Source of the DNA: Apodospora peruviana
Taxonomy: Eukaryota > Ascomycota > Sordariomycetes > Sordariales > Lasiosphaeriaceae
Assembly: GCA_033439685.1 (NCBI GenBank)
Contig: JAUEDM010000007.1
Location: forward strand, 62,001 to 126,000
Reading direction: 5' to 3'
Length of the DNA: 64,000 bases
Positions 33,934 through 43,531 of the stretch are shown one piece after another. Each line of letters starts with the position of its first letter. Positions within the stretch are counted from its first letter, which is position 1. The position numbers were made by a program, and so were the translations under genes. Under the pieces are notes generated by a model. That model made no database searches. It saw only the letters and a program-made list of their open reading frames with translations, and was not told the origin of the DNA.

Positions 33934-36879
33934 ATGGAACGAGATCGACAATATCTTCGACCGAGGATGAGTGGAGCGGGGACGATGGTCTCAGAGGATA
34001 GTAGATATGGCAGCAGCAGAACATCGGCGGCGGCGTCGGCGTCCGAGTGGCCTGAGATGGACCGGGAAAGCCAGAGGAGTAGTCAGCAGCCGATCAAGTC
34101 CATCTTGAGGAAGCCACCGACAAAGCCACAGGCAAGGCCTCGGAGAAATTCCGACGGTTCAGTAACATCAAACCTACCCGCCGTGGGCAGTGACTCGGAG
34201 ATGGCGGGCCCGTCGGCGTCTCCCCCAGCAGCAACAACATCAGCAAGCAGCACCCTCCCCCGCAAGGTTCTCAAGGCAAAGTTCCCAGGAGTGCCGGAGG
34301 AGAGGCGGGGAGTCGTCAACCTGCGGTCATCACGGGCATCGTCGGCCAGCATGGCCCCATCCGGAGGCTACCACGTGCCTCCCGTGCGGACGGTTCTCAC
34401 AACACCCCCATTCGTGCCGGACAGCAGACAGCAGCTGGACCGCCACGACCGCCGCGTGTCTCGCGACCGCAACGAACGCCACGGTTACCTCGACGAGACG
34501 GAGTCCATCTCGGAATCATCCGAGCTGTCGACCACCACGCAAGCAACAACCGTTGCCTCGGCTCTCTCAGATGACAACTTCGACGGCATGAGCGACGTCA
34601 CCCCAACAGAAGCGCCAACGAGGTCCTCGGTGCGCTTCACACCCAGCGTTATTGGGTCTGGCTCCTCAAGCATCGTCAGCGCGTCACCACCACCAAGCCG
34701 CAAAGTCAAGCCGCGTCTCGGCACGCGAGTGAGGCCTCCATCAGAGGCGGAGCGGTCCGTCCTGGCGGCCAAGAACATCTACGCCAAACAACAACAGCAA
34801 TATCAACAGCAACAACAAGCAGCAGCACCGCCTCCACAAATCAAGCTCCTCCCGCCCAGCCCAGCCCAGAGCCGCGAGTCCGTCACGGCGTCAACCTCAA
34901 AACTCCCGCGGGGGTACGACAAGATCATGATGATGCCGCCCAACAACAAGAACTCGGCCGAACGGTCGCTAGTGCACAAGATCGAGCAGCTCGAGGCCGA
35001 GACCCGCGACCTCCGCGAAAGCCAAGCCCGCCTCGAAAAAGAGCTCGAGGACACCTCCTCCGTCATTTCCTCATCCGGAAAAGAAAAGGAGGTGGCCATG
35101 AAGGAGCGTGACCGCGAGCGGAACAGCAAGACCGAGCTGTTGGCCATGCTGCAGGAGCAGACTACCATCCTGGATGAGTACCGCAGCAATTTGGATCTGC
35201 AAAAGGGCATGCTCGAGCAGACCGAAAAGGAGCGCGAGGCGGAGCGTGCGGCGAAAGAAGAGTTGCTGAAAAAGCTTGACGAGAACAAGAAACTGCTTGA
35301 GGAATTCAGTTGTACCTTTGAGCTGCAAAAGGTTTTACTTAAAGAAGCGGAGAAGGAACATGATGAGAATCTGAAGGCTTCTGAGGCGAAATATGCGAAA
35401 TTGGAGGAGGAGTTGAAGCAATTTCGTGAAGATCGGAAGATACAGGAGGACTCGTTTATTCAGCAGGTTGTTGCGCTTGAGATTAATAAGGAGGCGCTGC
35501 AGCTGGAGCGGGATAATCGCGACAAAGACATTGTTGAGTTGTCTTCTGAGCGCGATCAACTTAAGGAGGAGGTGGCGGCTTTGTCCGGGCAGGTTGCTAC
35601 TCTTGGTGACGAGAAGAAGGCTTTGGAGGAGGAGCAGGTTAAGATCAAAAGTGCTGCGGAGGAGGAACAGATGGCCCTTCAGAAGCAGATTGAGGATCTG
35701 AACAAGGAAAAGGAGGATTTGCAGGCTGCAAAGGCTGCACTGGAGGAGGAGAGGACGGAGCTGCAGGCCAAGCTTGAGACCGCGCAAGGGGAGATCACCA
35801 CACTCAGTTCGCGTGTGGAGGAGCTTGAGACTACTGCAACAGAATCGGACACCAAGATCGCCGGTCTGGAGGAGGAAGTCACAGCTCTGAAGACCGAGAC
35901 AGATGACCTGCTGTCCCAGCTCGACAGCCTAGACTCCGACAAAGCCGACCTCCAGAAACAGGTTGACGACCTGAAGGCGTCAATCGCGGACAAGGACGCC
36001 GATCTCGGCAAGCTCAACACCGATCTGGCAGGCGCCAAGGCAGCCGCAGTCTCGCTTGCATCTCAAAAACTGGATCTGTCAGACGACATCGCCAAGCTCC
36101 AAGAGTCTCTCGACACCGCAAAGACCGAGATCGAGACCCTCACGGGTGACAAGACAACCCTCCAAGCTGAAGCAGACAAAGTCTCTGGTCTTGAAACAGC
36201 CAAATCCGAGCTCGAAACCACCAAATCGGAACTAGAAGGTAAAATCACCGAGCTAGAAGCCAAGATCGCAGACCTCCAGTCACAAGCAGACAAACTCCCC
36301 GGTCTATCAACGGAAAACGACGACCTCGGCACCCAACTTGCGTCCTTGCAATCCAAAACCACAGAATTAGAAGCACAGATCGCCACCCTCCAACCGGAAG
36401 CAGACAAAGTCCCGAACCTCACAGAGCAAATCACTGCCCTCACAGCAAAAGCAGCATCCCTGCAAGCCGACCTCGACAGAGACCCAGACACCGTCGCCGC
36501 AGCCCTGCGCGCAGAGATCGATGCCAACAAAGCAGAAATCGCTCGCCGAGTGGAGGAGATCGCGTCCCTTACCGAAGGTAACTCGGCTCTCGCGACGCAG
36601 CTGGGCGCAACGCAGCAGCAATTGAGCGCGGTGAAGGCTTCGCTTGACAGCGTCACTGCAAGTTATGGGTCTGCCACGGAGCAGGTGGTTGAGTTGCAGC
36701 AACGAGTCGAACAGTTGTCCCAAGTGCCGGGACTAAGAAGTCGACGCGGGTCTAGGTCGAGGAACAGCAGCCCGCAGAAGAAGGAACGGGAGAAGAAGGA
36801 TAAGCAGCTTGTTGCTGTGAGGAATCCTGGAGACAGGGGGGCGGTGGCGGTTATGTTGCAGATTGTGGGGGGGATCTAA
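33934..36879 (+). CDS. Large coiled-coil protein (M-protein-repeat-like)
   Basis: One exon of 981 aa. The start is an ATG in strong ACCATGG context, and the frame is fully open with dense antisense shadow frames. Residues 1-340 are Ser/Pro/Arg-rich and disordered, including SILRKPP, a RSSVRFTPSV phosphosite-like stretch and a Gln run (about 286-298). Residues about 349-930 form an almost continuous heptad coiled coil of Glu/Lys/Leu segments, with repeats such as ELEAKIADLQSQADKLPGL and TELEAQIATLQPEADKVPNL. The end is basic (RSRRGSRSRNSSP) and then KDKQLVAVRNPGDRGAV, a C-terminal motif I associate with fungal proteins labelled M protein repeat. A structural or tethering role, for example at the cytoskeleton, septum or a membrane, is plausible, but no partner is visible. 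Confidence 0.85.
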   Translation: MERDRQYLRPRMSGAGTMVSEDSRYGSSRTSAAASASEWPEMDRESQRSSQQPIKSILRKPPTKPQARPRRNSDGSVTSNLPAVGSDSEMAGPSASPPAATTSASSTLPRKVLKAKFPGVPEERRGVVNLRSSRASSASMAPSGGYHVPPVRTVLTTPPFVPDSRQQLDRHDRRVSRDRNERHGYLDETESISESSELSTTTQATTVASALSDDNFDGMSDVTPTEAPTRSSVRFTPSVIGSGSSSIVSASPPPSRKVKPRLGTRVRPPSEAERSVLAAKNIYAKQQQQYQQQQQAAAPPPQIKLLPPSPAQSRESVTASTSKLPRGYDKIMMMPPNNKNSAERSLVHKIEQLEAETRDLRESQARLEKELEDTSSVISSSGKEKEVAMKERDRERNSKTELLAMLQEQTTILDEYRSNLDLQKGMLEQTEKEREAERAAKEELLKKLDENKKLLEEFSCTFELQKVLLKEAEKEHDENLKASEAKYAKLEEELKQFREDRKIQEDSFIQQVVALEINKEALQLERDNRDKDIVELSSERDQLKEEVAALSGQVATLGDEKKALEEEQVKIKSAAEEEQMALQKQIEDLNKEKEDLQAAKAALEEERTELQAKLETAQGEITTLSSRVEELETTATESDTKIAGLEEEVTALKTETDDLLSQLDSLDSDKADLQKQVDDLKASIADKDADLGKLNTDLAGAKAAAVSLASQKLDLSDDIAKLQESLDTAKTEIETLTGDKTTLQAEADKVSGLETAKSELETTKSELEGKITELEAKIADLQSQADKLPGLSTENDDLGTQLASLQSKTTELEAQIATLQPEADKVPNLTEQITALTAKAASLQADLDRDPDTVAAALRAEIDANKAEIARRVEEIASLTEGNSALATQLGATQQQLSAVKASLDSVTASYGSATEQVVELQQRVEQLSQVPGLRSRRGSRSRNSSPQKKEREKKDKQLVAVRNPGDRGAVAVMLQIVGGI

Positions 36880-37864
36880 GACATGAGTTGAGCTAGTTGG
36901 TAATGGCCATGTTGGCTTGGGTTAAGGCAGCAACATCGACAGGAGGTGGGCGGCGGCTGTGTTGCAAAAGTTTTTTTTTCTTCTTGGTATTGGTATGGTA
37001 CGATAGACGATGGATATATCAGGGCGGGACAAATATTGCGTTGCTTTTTATTTTCTGTTTTGTGTTTAGTTTTTCTTTGGATGGGACTTGTTTATTTAGG
37101 ATACCTTCTTCCCTTTTGTTTATGTTGCGATCATGTCTGTTACATATCTTCATCATTCCTCTTCATCATCCCTTCTCCCTTGGCCTTGCACTTCGTTAAT
37201 CCTTGCTCTTGACCATCCCTAACATACCTCAACACTGGTTATATTCACTCCTTCCCACGGAAGATTCCATTTGTCTTCTCCATTACAGCATTTCCCTCGA
37301 CTTCCATATCTCGTCTGCATGTCTGGTCTGGTTCATACATACATAAAAGGCTTTGCATTATACCAACACCATCACACATACACATAGGTAGATAGATTGG
37401 CTGGGTTCATCATGCTATGGTCTATTTCTCCGCATCACTGCACAAAAAGAGTGGAATGGGAGGACTGGGAAAATATAATGTACACGACACGATACCCACA
37501 CCACATCATGTAACTTCATTTGTTTTCTTTATTTCTTGTTAGATACGACATGGCATGTATGGTAGATAATGATCGCTCTTCGAACTCATGAAGGGAAATA
37601 AAAGGGGAATGAGGAACCCCCCTTCCCCGGCGAAGTAGTAACTAGGTACTATTGCAATCTAGCCTCTTCCTAGGCTCTCTAGCTTTGAATCTGATTACAA
37701 GGGATATCAGGCATGGATAAAAGGCTCTAGTAGGTCTTGTTAAAGTACTAGCCTAAGCGGACTCTGCTAGAGTTTGTCCAGCCCTCTATAGAGGCTAGGA
37801 GGGAGATGGAATCGTGTTTACGTCTAGGAGTTTTGGGGGTTCGAGACGGGGTAGCTAAGGTATG
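36880..37864. other. Intergenic between convergent genes
   Basis: Holds the 3' ends of the coiled-coil gene and of the minus-strand APH-like gene. T-rich and CATAC-rich sequence fills most of it. Near 37670-37800 several CTAG-containing short inverted repeats occur, including the perfect 12-bp palindrome CCTCTATAGAGG at 37783-37794. These could be transcript-end hairpins or remains of a small transposon. Confidence 0.5.
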
Positions 37865-39085
37865 TTATCCAAGCCAACGGCCAATCAGCGAGTCAACCGC
37901 GAATTCCTCAGGCCAACTCCCGATGGCCTCCATCGGCAGATATTCGCACCAGTCTGCCAGGTTGCCTCGTACGTCAACCATTGACATGGCCCTAACGAAT
38001 TCCCAGTACTCTGGATACCATCCGCCCAGCTCCCAGTCGATAAGAGACGTTACTCTAAGAACATGTTGTTGCCGATCGTTCCCGTTTTCCTCTTCTTCCT
38101 CCCACTTGACCATGATATTTCGAGGGTGTAAATCGCCGTGCGTCCTTACCAGACGGTGGTTTTCCTTCATAAAAGACCGAACCATCCTGATCCAGGGAGT
38201 GACGGTTCGCCTGGGGGCTGCATCGTAGCAGAGGAAGTCATTGAACTCGGCTTCGCTCCAGGCAGGACCCGCTGCATCGCGTATCCGCAGCGACCTTCTC
38301 ATGTCTTTACAAGCACGGGACACAAAGCTGCCAATCCAACCCTGGTCACATTGCTGCTGCTGCTGCGAGTCGTGGTCCGGAATGGTCTTGTCATCATGAT
38401 CATCTCGAAGCAGGCGAAAAATGGAGTTCAGCTGCTGCTGGACCGACGACTTGTGTGCCGCCGACAGCTGCGGCCATACCGACTCGAGTGTCACGCCCTC
38501 GGCCCTGGACATGAAGACGTAGGTCCTTTTTCCCGATAGCAGTGACCCTAGGCATGATGGTGCTGGGACTTGAGGGGCGTGGGTGTTGATGTACTGCAGG
38601 TTGGTGATGCCGTCAGGATCCAGGCCGGTGCCGATCTTGACCACTGCCTCAGACCCGATGGTGCGTACCGAAGTACCGTGAAGCGACCATAGGACCTTGC
38701 CTTCGTTAATGGCTTGATTGAGCACATCAACGAGGCCAAGGTCTGCGAACGAAGATGAGTCGACGAGTGCCCGGACCGCCCCTGTAAGCGGGCTGGTGAT
38801 CTCGGAAACCTGGTCAATCAGAGGTACATGAGTCTCTGCGTCCGACTCGCCATCGACAGTTTCCTTGGACGGATTAGCCCGTCGACGGGCAGCCTGGCCA
38901 AGACTGTTGCGGAGCCGGGGATACGTAGCCGCTTGCTGCTGCAAGAGCGGTGCCAGGTCGGCGGCTGGATCGCGTTCGATTGCCGACGTAAAGCGCTTCA
39001 GGGTCATGGTGTTGGCGAGCCTGTGGGCATTGTGAAGTCCATCTTGCTCCTCCTGTTTTTGCTCATTCTGCGGCGATTGGTTCAT
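37865..39085 (-). CDS. Aminoglycoside phosphotransferase (APH)-fold protein
   Basis: Intronless, 406 aa from the ATG at 39085; the frame extends further upstream only with a GTG. The kinase-like APH fold is shown by the ATP-side segment GSEAVVKIG, the hinge region TYVFMSRAEGVTLESVW, the Brenner motif THGDLHPRNIMV (catalytic Asp) and the metal-binding LIDWELGGWYPEYWEF. All core residues are present, so the protein is probably active. The fungal APH family is very large, and its members phosphorylate small molecules or have unknown targets; antibiotic resistance should not be assumed. A Gln run (QQQQQ, about residue 242) and acidic run (EEEEEN) are lineage-specific insertions. It is convergent with the coiled-coil gene. 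Confidence 0.88.
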   Translation of the reverse strand: MNQSPQNEQKQEEQDGLHNAHRLANTMTLKRFTSAIERDPAADLAPLLQQQAATYPRLRNSLGQAARRRANPSKETVDGESDAETHVPLIDQVSEITSPLTGAVRALVDSSSFADLGLVDVLNQAINEGKVLWSLHGTSVRTIGSEAVVKIGTGLDPDGITNLQYINTHAPQVPAPSCLGSLLSGKRTYVFMSRAEGVTLESVWPQLSAAHKSSVQQQLNSIFRLLRDDHDDKTIPDHDSQQQQQCDQGWIGSFVSRACKDMRRSLRIRDAAGPAWSEAEFNDFLCYDAAPRRTVTPWIRMVRSFMKENHRLVRTHGDLHPRNIMVKWEEEEENGNDRQQHVLRVTSLIDWELGGWYPEYWEFVRAMSMVDVRGNLADWCEYLPMEAIGSWPEEFAVDSLIGRWLG

Positions 39086-39529
39086 TGTGGTTGAGAATTT
39101 AGACTGTGAGGTGTCGGGTGGTTGGGGAGTGAGAAGCTGGAACAAAACCTGATGCAGGCAGTTGCACACAGATGGCCTCGGATGTAGCCGGCGGGCCCAC
39201 TGTATTTATTCCAGACCAGGTCCGCGACGCTCAATCAAGCCCCTGAAGACGGGAATCTCCGTGAAGCCAAGGCAGCGTGGCGCGGCGTGTCCAATAAGTT
39301 AACCCTTAACTAACCGCCTATCCAACGGGCCAACAGCAAGTGACTACCAGGTAGCACGGTAGGTACCGCAGCGGGAGTCGCGGTGGGCTGACCACCTACC
39401 CAGCACCCAAACCTCTACACCATAAATAGATACTGGATTTGGGGCTTGCGCGTCATCTTGAGTCGCGCATGGAGGCCCGGCTGGAGTCGCTATTCCGTCA
39501 AGGCGAATCAGATCGAATGAACAAAGCCT
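39086..39529. other. Intergenic, promoter side of the APH-like gene
   Basis: No gene. It presumably carries the promoter of the minus-strand APH-like gene and ends at the left arm of the foldback element. Confidence 0.5.
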
Positions 39530-39668
39530 GCGTGATCTCTGTAAAACTGGCCCAGTTTTGAACTGGTAGTACTAGGAACCAAGAACGGCCAAGTCCACAA
39601 CGGTTATTTGGCCTAAGTTTCAGCCAACTGGCCAGCTCAACCTGGCTCAGCTTTTTATAGAGATCACG
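39530..39668. mobile_element. MITE-like foldback element, 139 bp
   Basis: The left end reads GCGTGATCTCTGTAAAA (39530-39546). The right end, read on the other strand from 39669, is GCGTGATCTCTATAAAA, so 16 of 17 positions match. The match extends imperfectly inward (left CTGGCCCAGTTTTGAACTGG against right CTGAGCCAGGTTGAGCTGG), giving inverted arms of nearly 40 nt around a non-coding core. CCT directly flanks both ends and could be a 3-bp target duplication, though that is short enough to be chance. It has no coding capacity, so it would be a non-autonomous DNA element. Other copies in the genome are not testable here. Confidence 0.65.
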
Positions 39669-40397
39669 CCTTAGGGCGCGTGAGTCAAATTACTCCTCGC
39701 GCCGATACGGGGCACAGAGATGTCCACTGTTGGTTTTAGCATTCATTTCCTAAGTAGCTACGAGGCGAGGACCCTAATGCGTTGTTTCAAGGAACCACAT
39801 GCATACCAAAATGCAAGACTACTTCGCACATTACAAAGGGGAGTGTTGAACGCAGGCATTGCATGGGCCCAAGGCACCCGGGCACATACCACTAGAATGA
39901 CTGGACCCGCCATCTACCAGTGGGCTATCACTATCATTAACAGGTCGCTCGTGACGGAAATCAAGATCGATTATTCCATCAACACCAGTGCGCCAAGAGT
40001 ACCGTCAAGCCGGCAGGCTTGTTGTGTTACTAGTAAAATGTTGGTCTCAGGTGTGATTGAACACTTCCACTGCATAAACGATAGGTTGACTGGATCTACA
40101 TGCCTCTTCTTGAAACTTTGTGGCGCGGAGCGGATTTGTGACCTCGAAATAGACTAACTGGGCTTCCCTAGGCGGGCAGCCTCAGAGGCTCGGTGCCTAT
40201 TTCAACATGGGCTACAAGACGTGAATAGTTATATAGACGTCAAAACTGGCCGTCTTCCGGATGCATTCCTCATCGCAATCTCTGTTCATCAAGCCATTCA
40301 TGCCGATCAAGTTCCCAACTACTCTCATCAGCTTCTTAACTTTAACGCCTTTCTAACCTCATTATCCGCACCAAGTTCGCGTGATTAATTGCCCAAC
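39669..40397. other. Intergenic, promoter of the 133-aa protein gene
   Basis: No supported gene in about 730 nt; the frame 39720-40157 has no recognisable content. A TATATA-containing stretch near 40228 lies about 170 nt before the next start codon and could be a TATA-like element. Confidence 0.45.
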
Positions 40398-40799
40398 ATG
40401 TCGACCACCGTGTATATCGCTATCTACAAACCCGCCGATGACCGAGATCCAAGCCACTGGGCCATTTTCTTGTGTAACGGCCAATTGGGAGACGTGATTC
40501 TCCAGGTTGGCGATGACAAAGGTGGTGTTGGCTACTTCGTTGATGAGCCCGTGTACGACAAGCAACCTCAGCGCTCTATCCGGCACGACAAGTCGATCAT
40601 GGTTGGCTCCATTGCCTCTGTTGACCAAGATGCGGCCATTGCTGCCATCCAGGCCACGCCTGTGGACAATGTCAGTACCACTTGGAACTGCCAGGCTTGG
40701 GCCGTGGAGGCTCTCGATGGTCTTGAAGAAGTGGGCCTCTTCACGTGGGACAAGAAGGGAAAGGAGGCGGCTCTGAAAAAGAGACAGCGTTGGCAGTAA
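40398..40799 (+). CDS. Conserved fungal protein of unknown function, 133 aa
   Basis: Intronless; the ATG at 40398 is the first in frame. It resembles a small family found across filamentous fungi (DUF6914-like, from memory). The pattern is an N-terminal beta strand (VYIAIYKP), then a His in DPSHWAIFL, a central beta-rich part and a C-terminal NCQAWAVEALDGLEEVGL helix containing a single conserved-looking Cys. A His followed by Cys in such a small alpha/beta fold recalls NlpC/P60-like or papain-like folds with permuted order, but this is only inference. There is no signal peptide or membrane segment, so it is probably cytosolic. The neighbour is the divergent-strand hydrolase at 41045, with 3' ends facing each other 245 nt apart. 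Confidence 0.7.
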   Translation: MSTTVYIAIYKPADDRDPSHWAIFLCNGQLGDVILQVGDDKGGVGYFVDEPVYDKQPQRSIRHDKSIMVGSIASVDQDAAIAAIQATPVDNVSTTWNCQAWAVEALDGLEEVGLFTWDKKGKEAALKKRQRWQ

Positions 40800-41044
40800 G
40801 AATCGTCGTCTCATTGGACCGGCCTGGAGTCGTTTGTTATTTGAGTGTTGGAGAGGGTCAGAGGGCCGAGAAGGACAACGGAGCACGGGACTAAGGTCAT
40901 CTTGGATATGCCATTTTTGATCTCAACTTTTTAAAGTCTAGCAGCTCTACTGTACGGATGGAGGTACTTTATTTAGGATACTTAAATAGTGGTTCGGTCT
41001 CACGCAAATGTTTCAGTTAGATACATGTATCCTACTTGCAAGAT

Positions 41045-41920
41045 TTACATCATGATCGTCGCCAAGAAGTTTGCAATGTCATCCACTTCCTCGGGCACTT
41101 TCAGCCAGTGGCCCTCTTGCTCTGAACCTGAATATTCCTTCCACTCCACCGTTAGTCCGATGCGAGACAGCACGTCTTTAGCTTGCCGTCCAAGCTCGAT
41201 ATCAACATACGCATCATCTGAACCATGACCCAAAAATACTGGCGTAGAGAGGAACTCGTCGTAGCCATCTGGATGAGCAAGCGCGTCCTTCAGTGGTCCT
41301 AGCAAGCTGTTCACAAACATGTCCACCTCGTTGCTTTTTGAGCCGTCTTTGCTGTCGATTGCATCCTTGTCGAATAAATGCTGGATATTCGCGCCGAATG
41401 GAAGCCAAGTGCTTGCTCCCACAAATGCTCCCAGCCGTCGGCTCAAAGAACTGCCTGTAGCACCGCTACGGAGAAGCGTCCACATGCCAACTGCGGATCC
41501 CTGACTGATACCACCTAAAACCACTTTCTCTGAAATGCCTCCGAGCCTCTCGATTTCGTCGTTCAATACGGTATCCAAATACCTGACAGACGCCGCAATA
41601 CCTGGCATCTGCAGGTCTTGCCGGGCGGTGACATCTGTCAAAGAGTGCGCCTCGAACCAAGCCGGCATGTCTTCCTCGAAGGCTGTGCTCCATAGCTCGG
41701 GGGATGACGGGAACACCCACCTCCAGCCTGGCAGCTTTTCAGGTAGAGTTTTCTGGTCGGACAACTTGGAGTCAAGGAGCTCTTGGGCAAATTCTTCGCC
41801 ATCGCTTCCACGTCCGTGCAACAAGATTGCTGTGTACGAATGTTGGGCTTTGGGCTCTATGATGTGAATGGGTCCAAATGAGTTGGTTGCCTCACTAGAG
41901 GTGGCAGATTTTGCCTCCAT
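41045..41920 (-). CDS. Acyl-protein thioesterase/carboxylesterase-like hydrolase
   Basis: Intronless, 291 aa from the ATG at 41920; upstream in-frame residues lack a better start. The alpha/beta-hydrolase fold is shown by the oxyanion-region motif LLHGRGSDGEEFAQ, the nucleophile elbow GGISQGSAVG with Ser, the Asp in HGSDDAYVD and the His in EGHWLKVPEE. This is the phospholipase/carboxylesterase (APT) family, which removes palmitate or other acyl groups from proteins or cleaves small esters, usually in the cytosol. At 291 aa it is longer than classical APT1 (about 230 aa), with an insertion between the Ser and Asp motifs that is common in fungal paralogues. No signal peptide is seen. Paralogue identity is uncertain. 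Confidence 0.85.
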   Translation of the reverse strand: MEAKSATSSEATNSFGPIHIIEPKAQHSYTAILLHGRGSDGEEFAQELLDSKLSDQKTLPEKLPGWRWVFPSSPELWSTAFEEDMPAWFEAHSLTDVTARQDLQMPGIAASVRYLDTVLNDEIERLGGISEKVVLGGISQGSAVGMWTLLRSGATGSSLSRRLGAFVGASTWLPFGANIQHLFDKDAIDSKDGSKSNEVDMFVNSLLGPLKDALAHPDGYDEFLSTPVFLGHGSDDAYVDIELGRQAKDVLSRIGLTVEWKEYSGSEQEGHWLKVPEEVDDIANFLATIMM

Positions 41921-42183
41921 TTTCGACGGGGCGGAGTTGGTAAGAGGAAGGCGGGAAACCTGAAAGTGTAAAGAAAAAAAAAGTATATACTTTTTTCCTC
42001 GGGCTGAAACTGTTGTTGAAGGCAAGCGGTCTATGCAGGCAGTTCGGTGGCTTGTCGAGCGGGGTAGAGGACTGTACGGAATACAGGTGCACAGAATAAG
42101 CACAGCCACATGAGAAACATTCACAATATTTGGGTTGTGGGATTTGCAAGTGCTCGAACTCGACGTGACAATCGGAGGCCAAC
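41921..42183. other. Gap between hydrolase start and LINE
   Basis: Promoter side of the minus-strand hydrolase. The exact 5' end of the LINE is not definable here; it may begin near 42125. I could not identify a target-site duplication. Confidence 0.4.
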
Positions 42184-43531
42184 ATGGCGGCGACGCAGGG
42201 CGAAATCATGGTCAACACGTCCGACCAGCTAACGCCGCCCCGACGACCAATGCGCAACGCGAAACCGAGCGCGAAAGTACGCGAAGCCATGCAATCGCTC
42301 GAAGACGCGACAACTATATGAACAAGAAATAGCAGCGACACCATACGGCCCGCGACATCGAAGACAACACGTATACTGGGAGGCGGGAACGGAACGAACA
42401 ACGTGGCAGAAGCTCCTGGAGGCCATCAATGAACAACGAGACGAGATGCGCGATATAGTTAAAGGGCAAGGAAATACAATCCGCGAACTTTGCGCAGTGG
42501 TGACCAGACAGCAAAACATGATTGAAGAACTGAACCGTCAGCTACGCCAGGTAGAAAACGCGCTGGCAGACACCAAGGCCCAGCTGTCGGAGGAATTACG
42601 ACACGTCCAAGACCAGATGGAGGCCCTCGCTCGCAACCCGGCCGTTTCTACTTCAGCCGAAACGAGCCCCATGGCATCGTACGCCGGTGTTGCTCAGACG
42701 CCACCGGCGAGCCAACCTAGCGGGTTACGCACTCTTTCTCTATCGAATACAATGCCTACAACCGTTACGAACAACCTGTTCTGTACTGTCGATATATCCA
42801 GAGTGGAGGAAAGCGAAAAGGGAAAGGTCTAGGTGGCAGAGATCAGGAAGGCAATAGAGACAGAAATCCAAACTTGTGAGAATCAGGGAAACTGGCGCTG
42901 TGCAGCAGTAGTGAGGGAAGCCCGGAACCCGGATCGGGTTAAAATAATCTGCAGAGACGAAAATGAGATGCAGATTGTCAAGAACGCAGCACAGAAGATT
43001 CCGGTCCCTGGAGTGCGGGTACTCAGAGACCAACTGTATCCGATCAGGGTCGACAACGCCAACCGAACTGCAGTCCTCGATGCGGACGGGAATATCCTCC
43101 CGGGAGCAACAGAAGCGCTAGGAGCAGAGAACGAAGTCAATATCGCAAAGATTGCCTGGCTTAGCAGAAAGGACGTAGGCAAAGCATATGGTTCGATGGT
43201 CGTGTATGTCACGAAGGGCAGCGATGCCAGACGGCTCTTAGACAGCCATTACTTCCACCTAGCGGGAGAATCTGCTTATACATCCGTGTTTACTCCCCAA
43301 GTTGGCCCAACCCAGTGCTACAACTGTCAGGAGATAGGCCATAAGGCCTTCGCCTGTAAGAAGCCGCAGACATACGGCAGGTGTGCAGCACGGGGGCATC
43401 ACCACAAGACCTGTCAAAGCGCGGTGTTGAAATGCGTGTTGTGCAAAGGACCGCACGAGTCCTTCAGCAAGAACTGTCGAGTGCGCTGGCTACACAATGG
43501 AACCCAGAACGCTCGAGATCCTTCAGCTTAA
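42184..43531 (+). pseudogene. LINE ORF1 (Gag-like, zinc knuckles), broken
   Basis: The open frame from about 42310 shows a coiled-coil segment (ELNRQLRQVENALADTKAQL), then an in-frame TAG at 42830-42832, and continues in the same frame to the TAA at 43529. The C-terminal part contains a perfect CCHC knuckle (CYNCQEIGHKAFAC). A second knuckle has its first Cys replaced by Tyr (TYGRCAARGHHHKTC, TAC instead of an expected TGC). A third Cys/His cluster is CVLCKGPHESFSKNC. The nearest ATG, at 42184, is in another frame, so the N-terminus has suffered indels. The intact protein would bind element RNA. Confidence 0.85.

Noticed and set aside
37806..37860. GGGGGTTCGAGACGGGG, similar to a tRNA B box
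   Set aside because: No acceptor stem, anticodon arm or A box could be folded around it.
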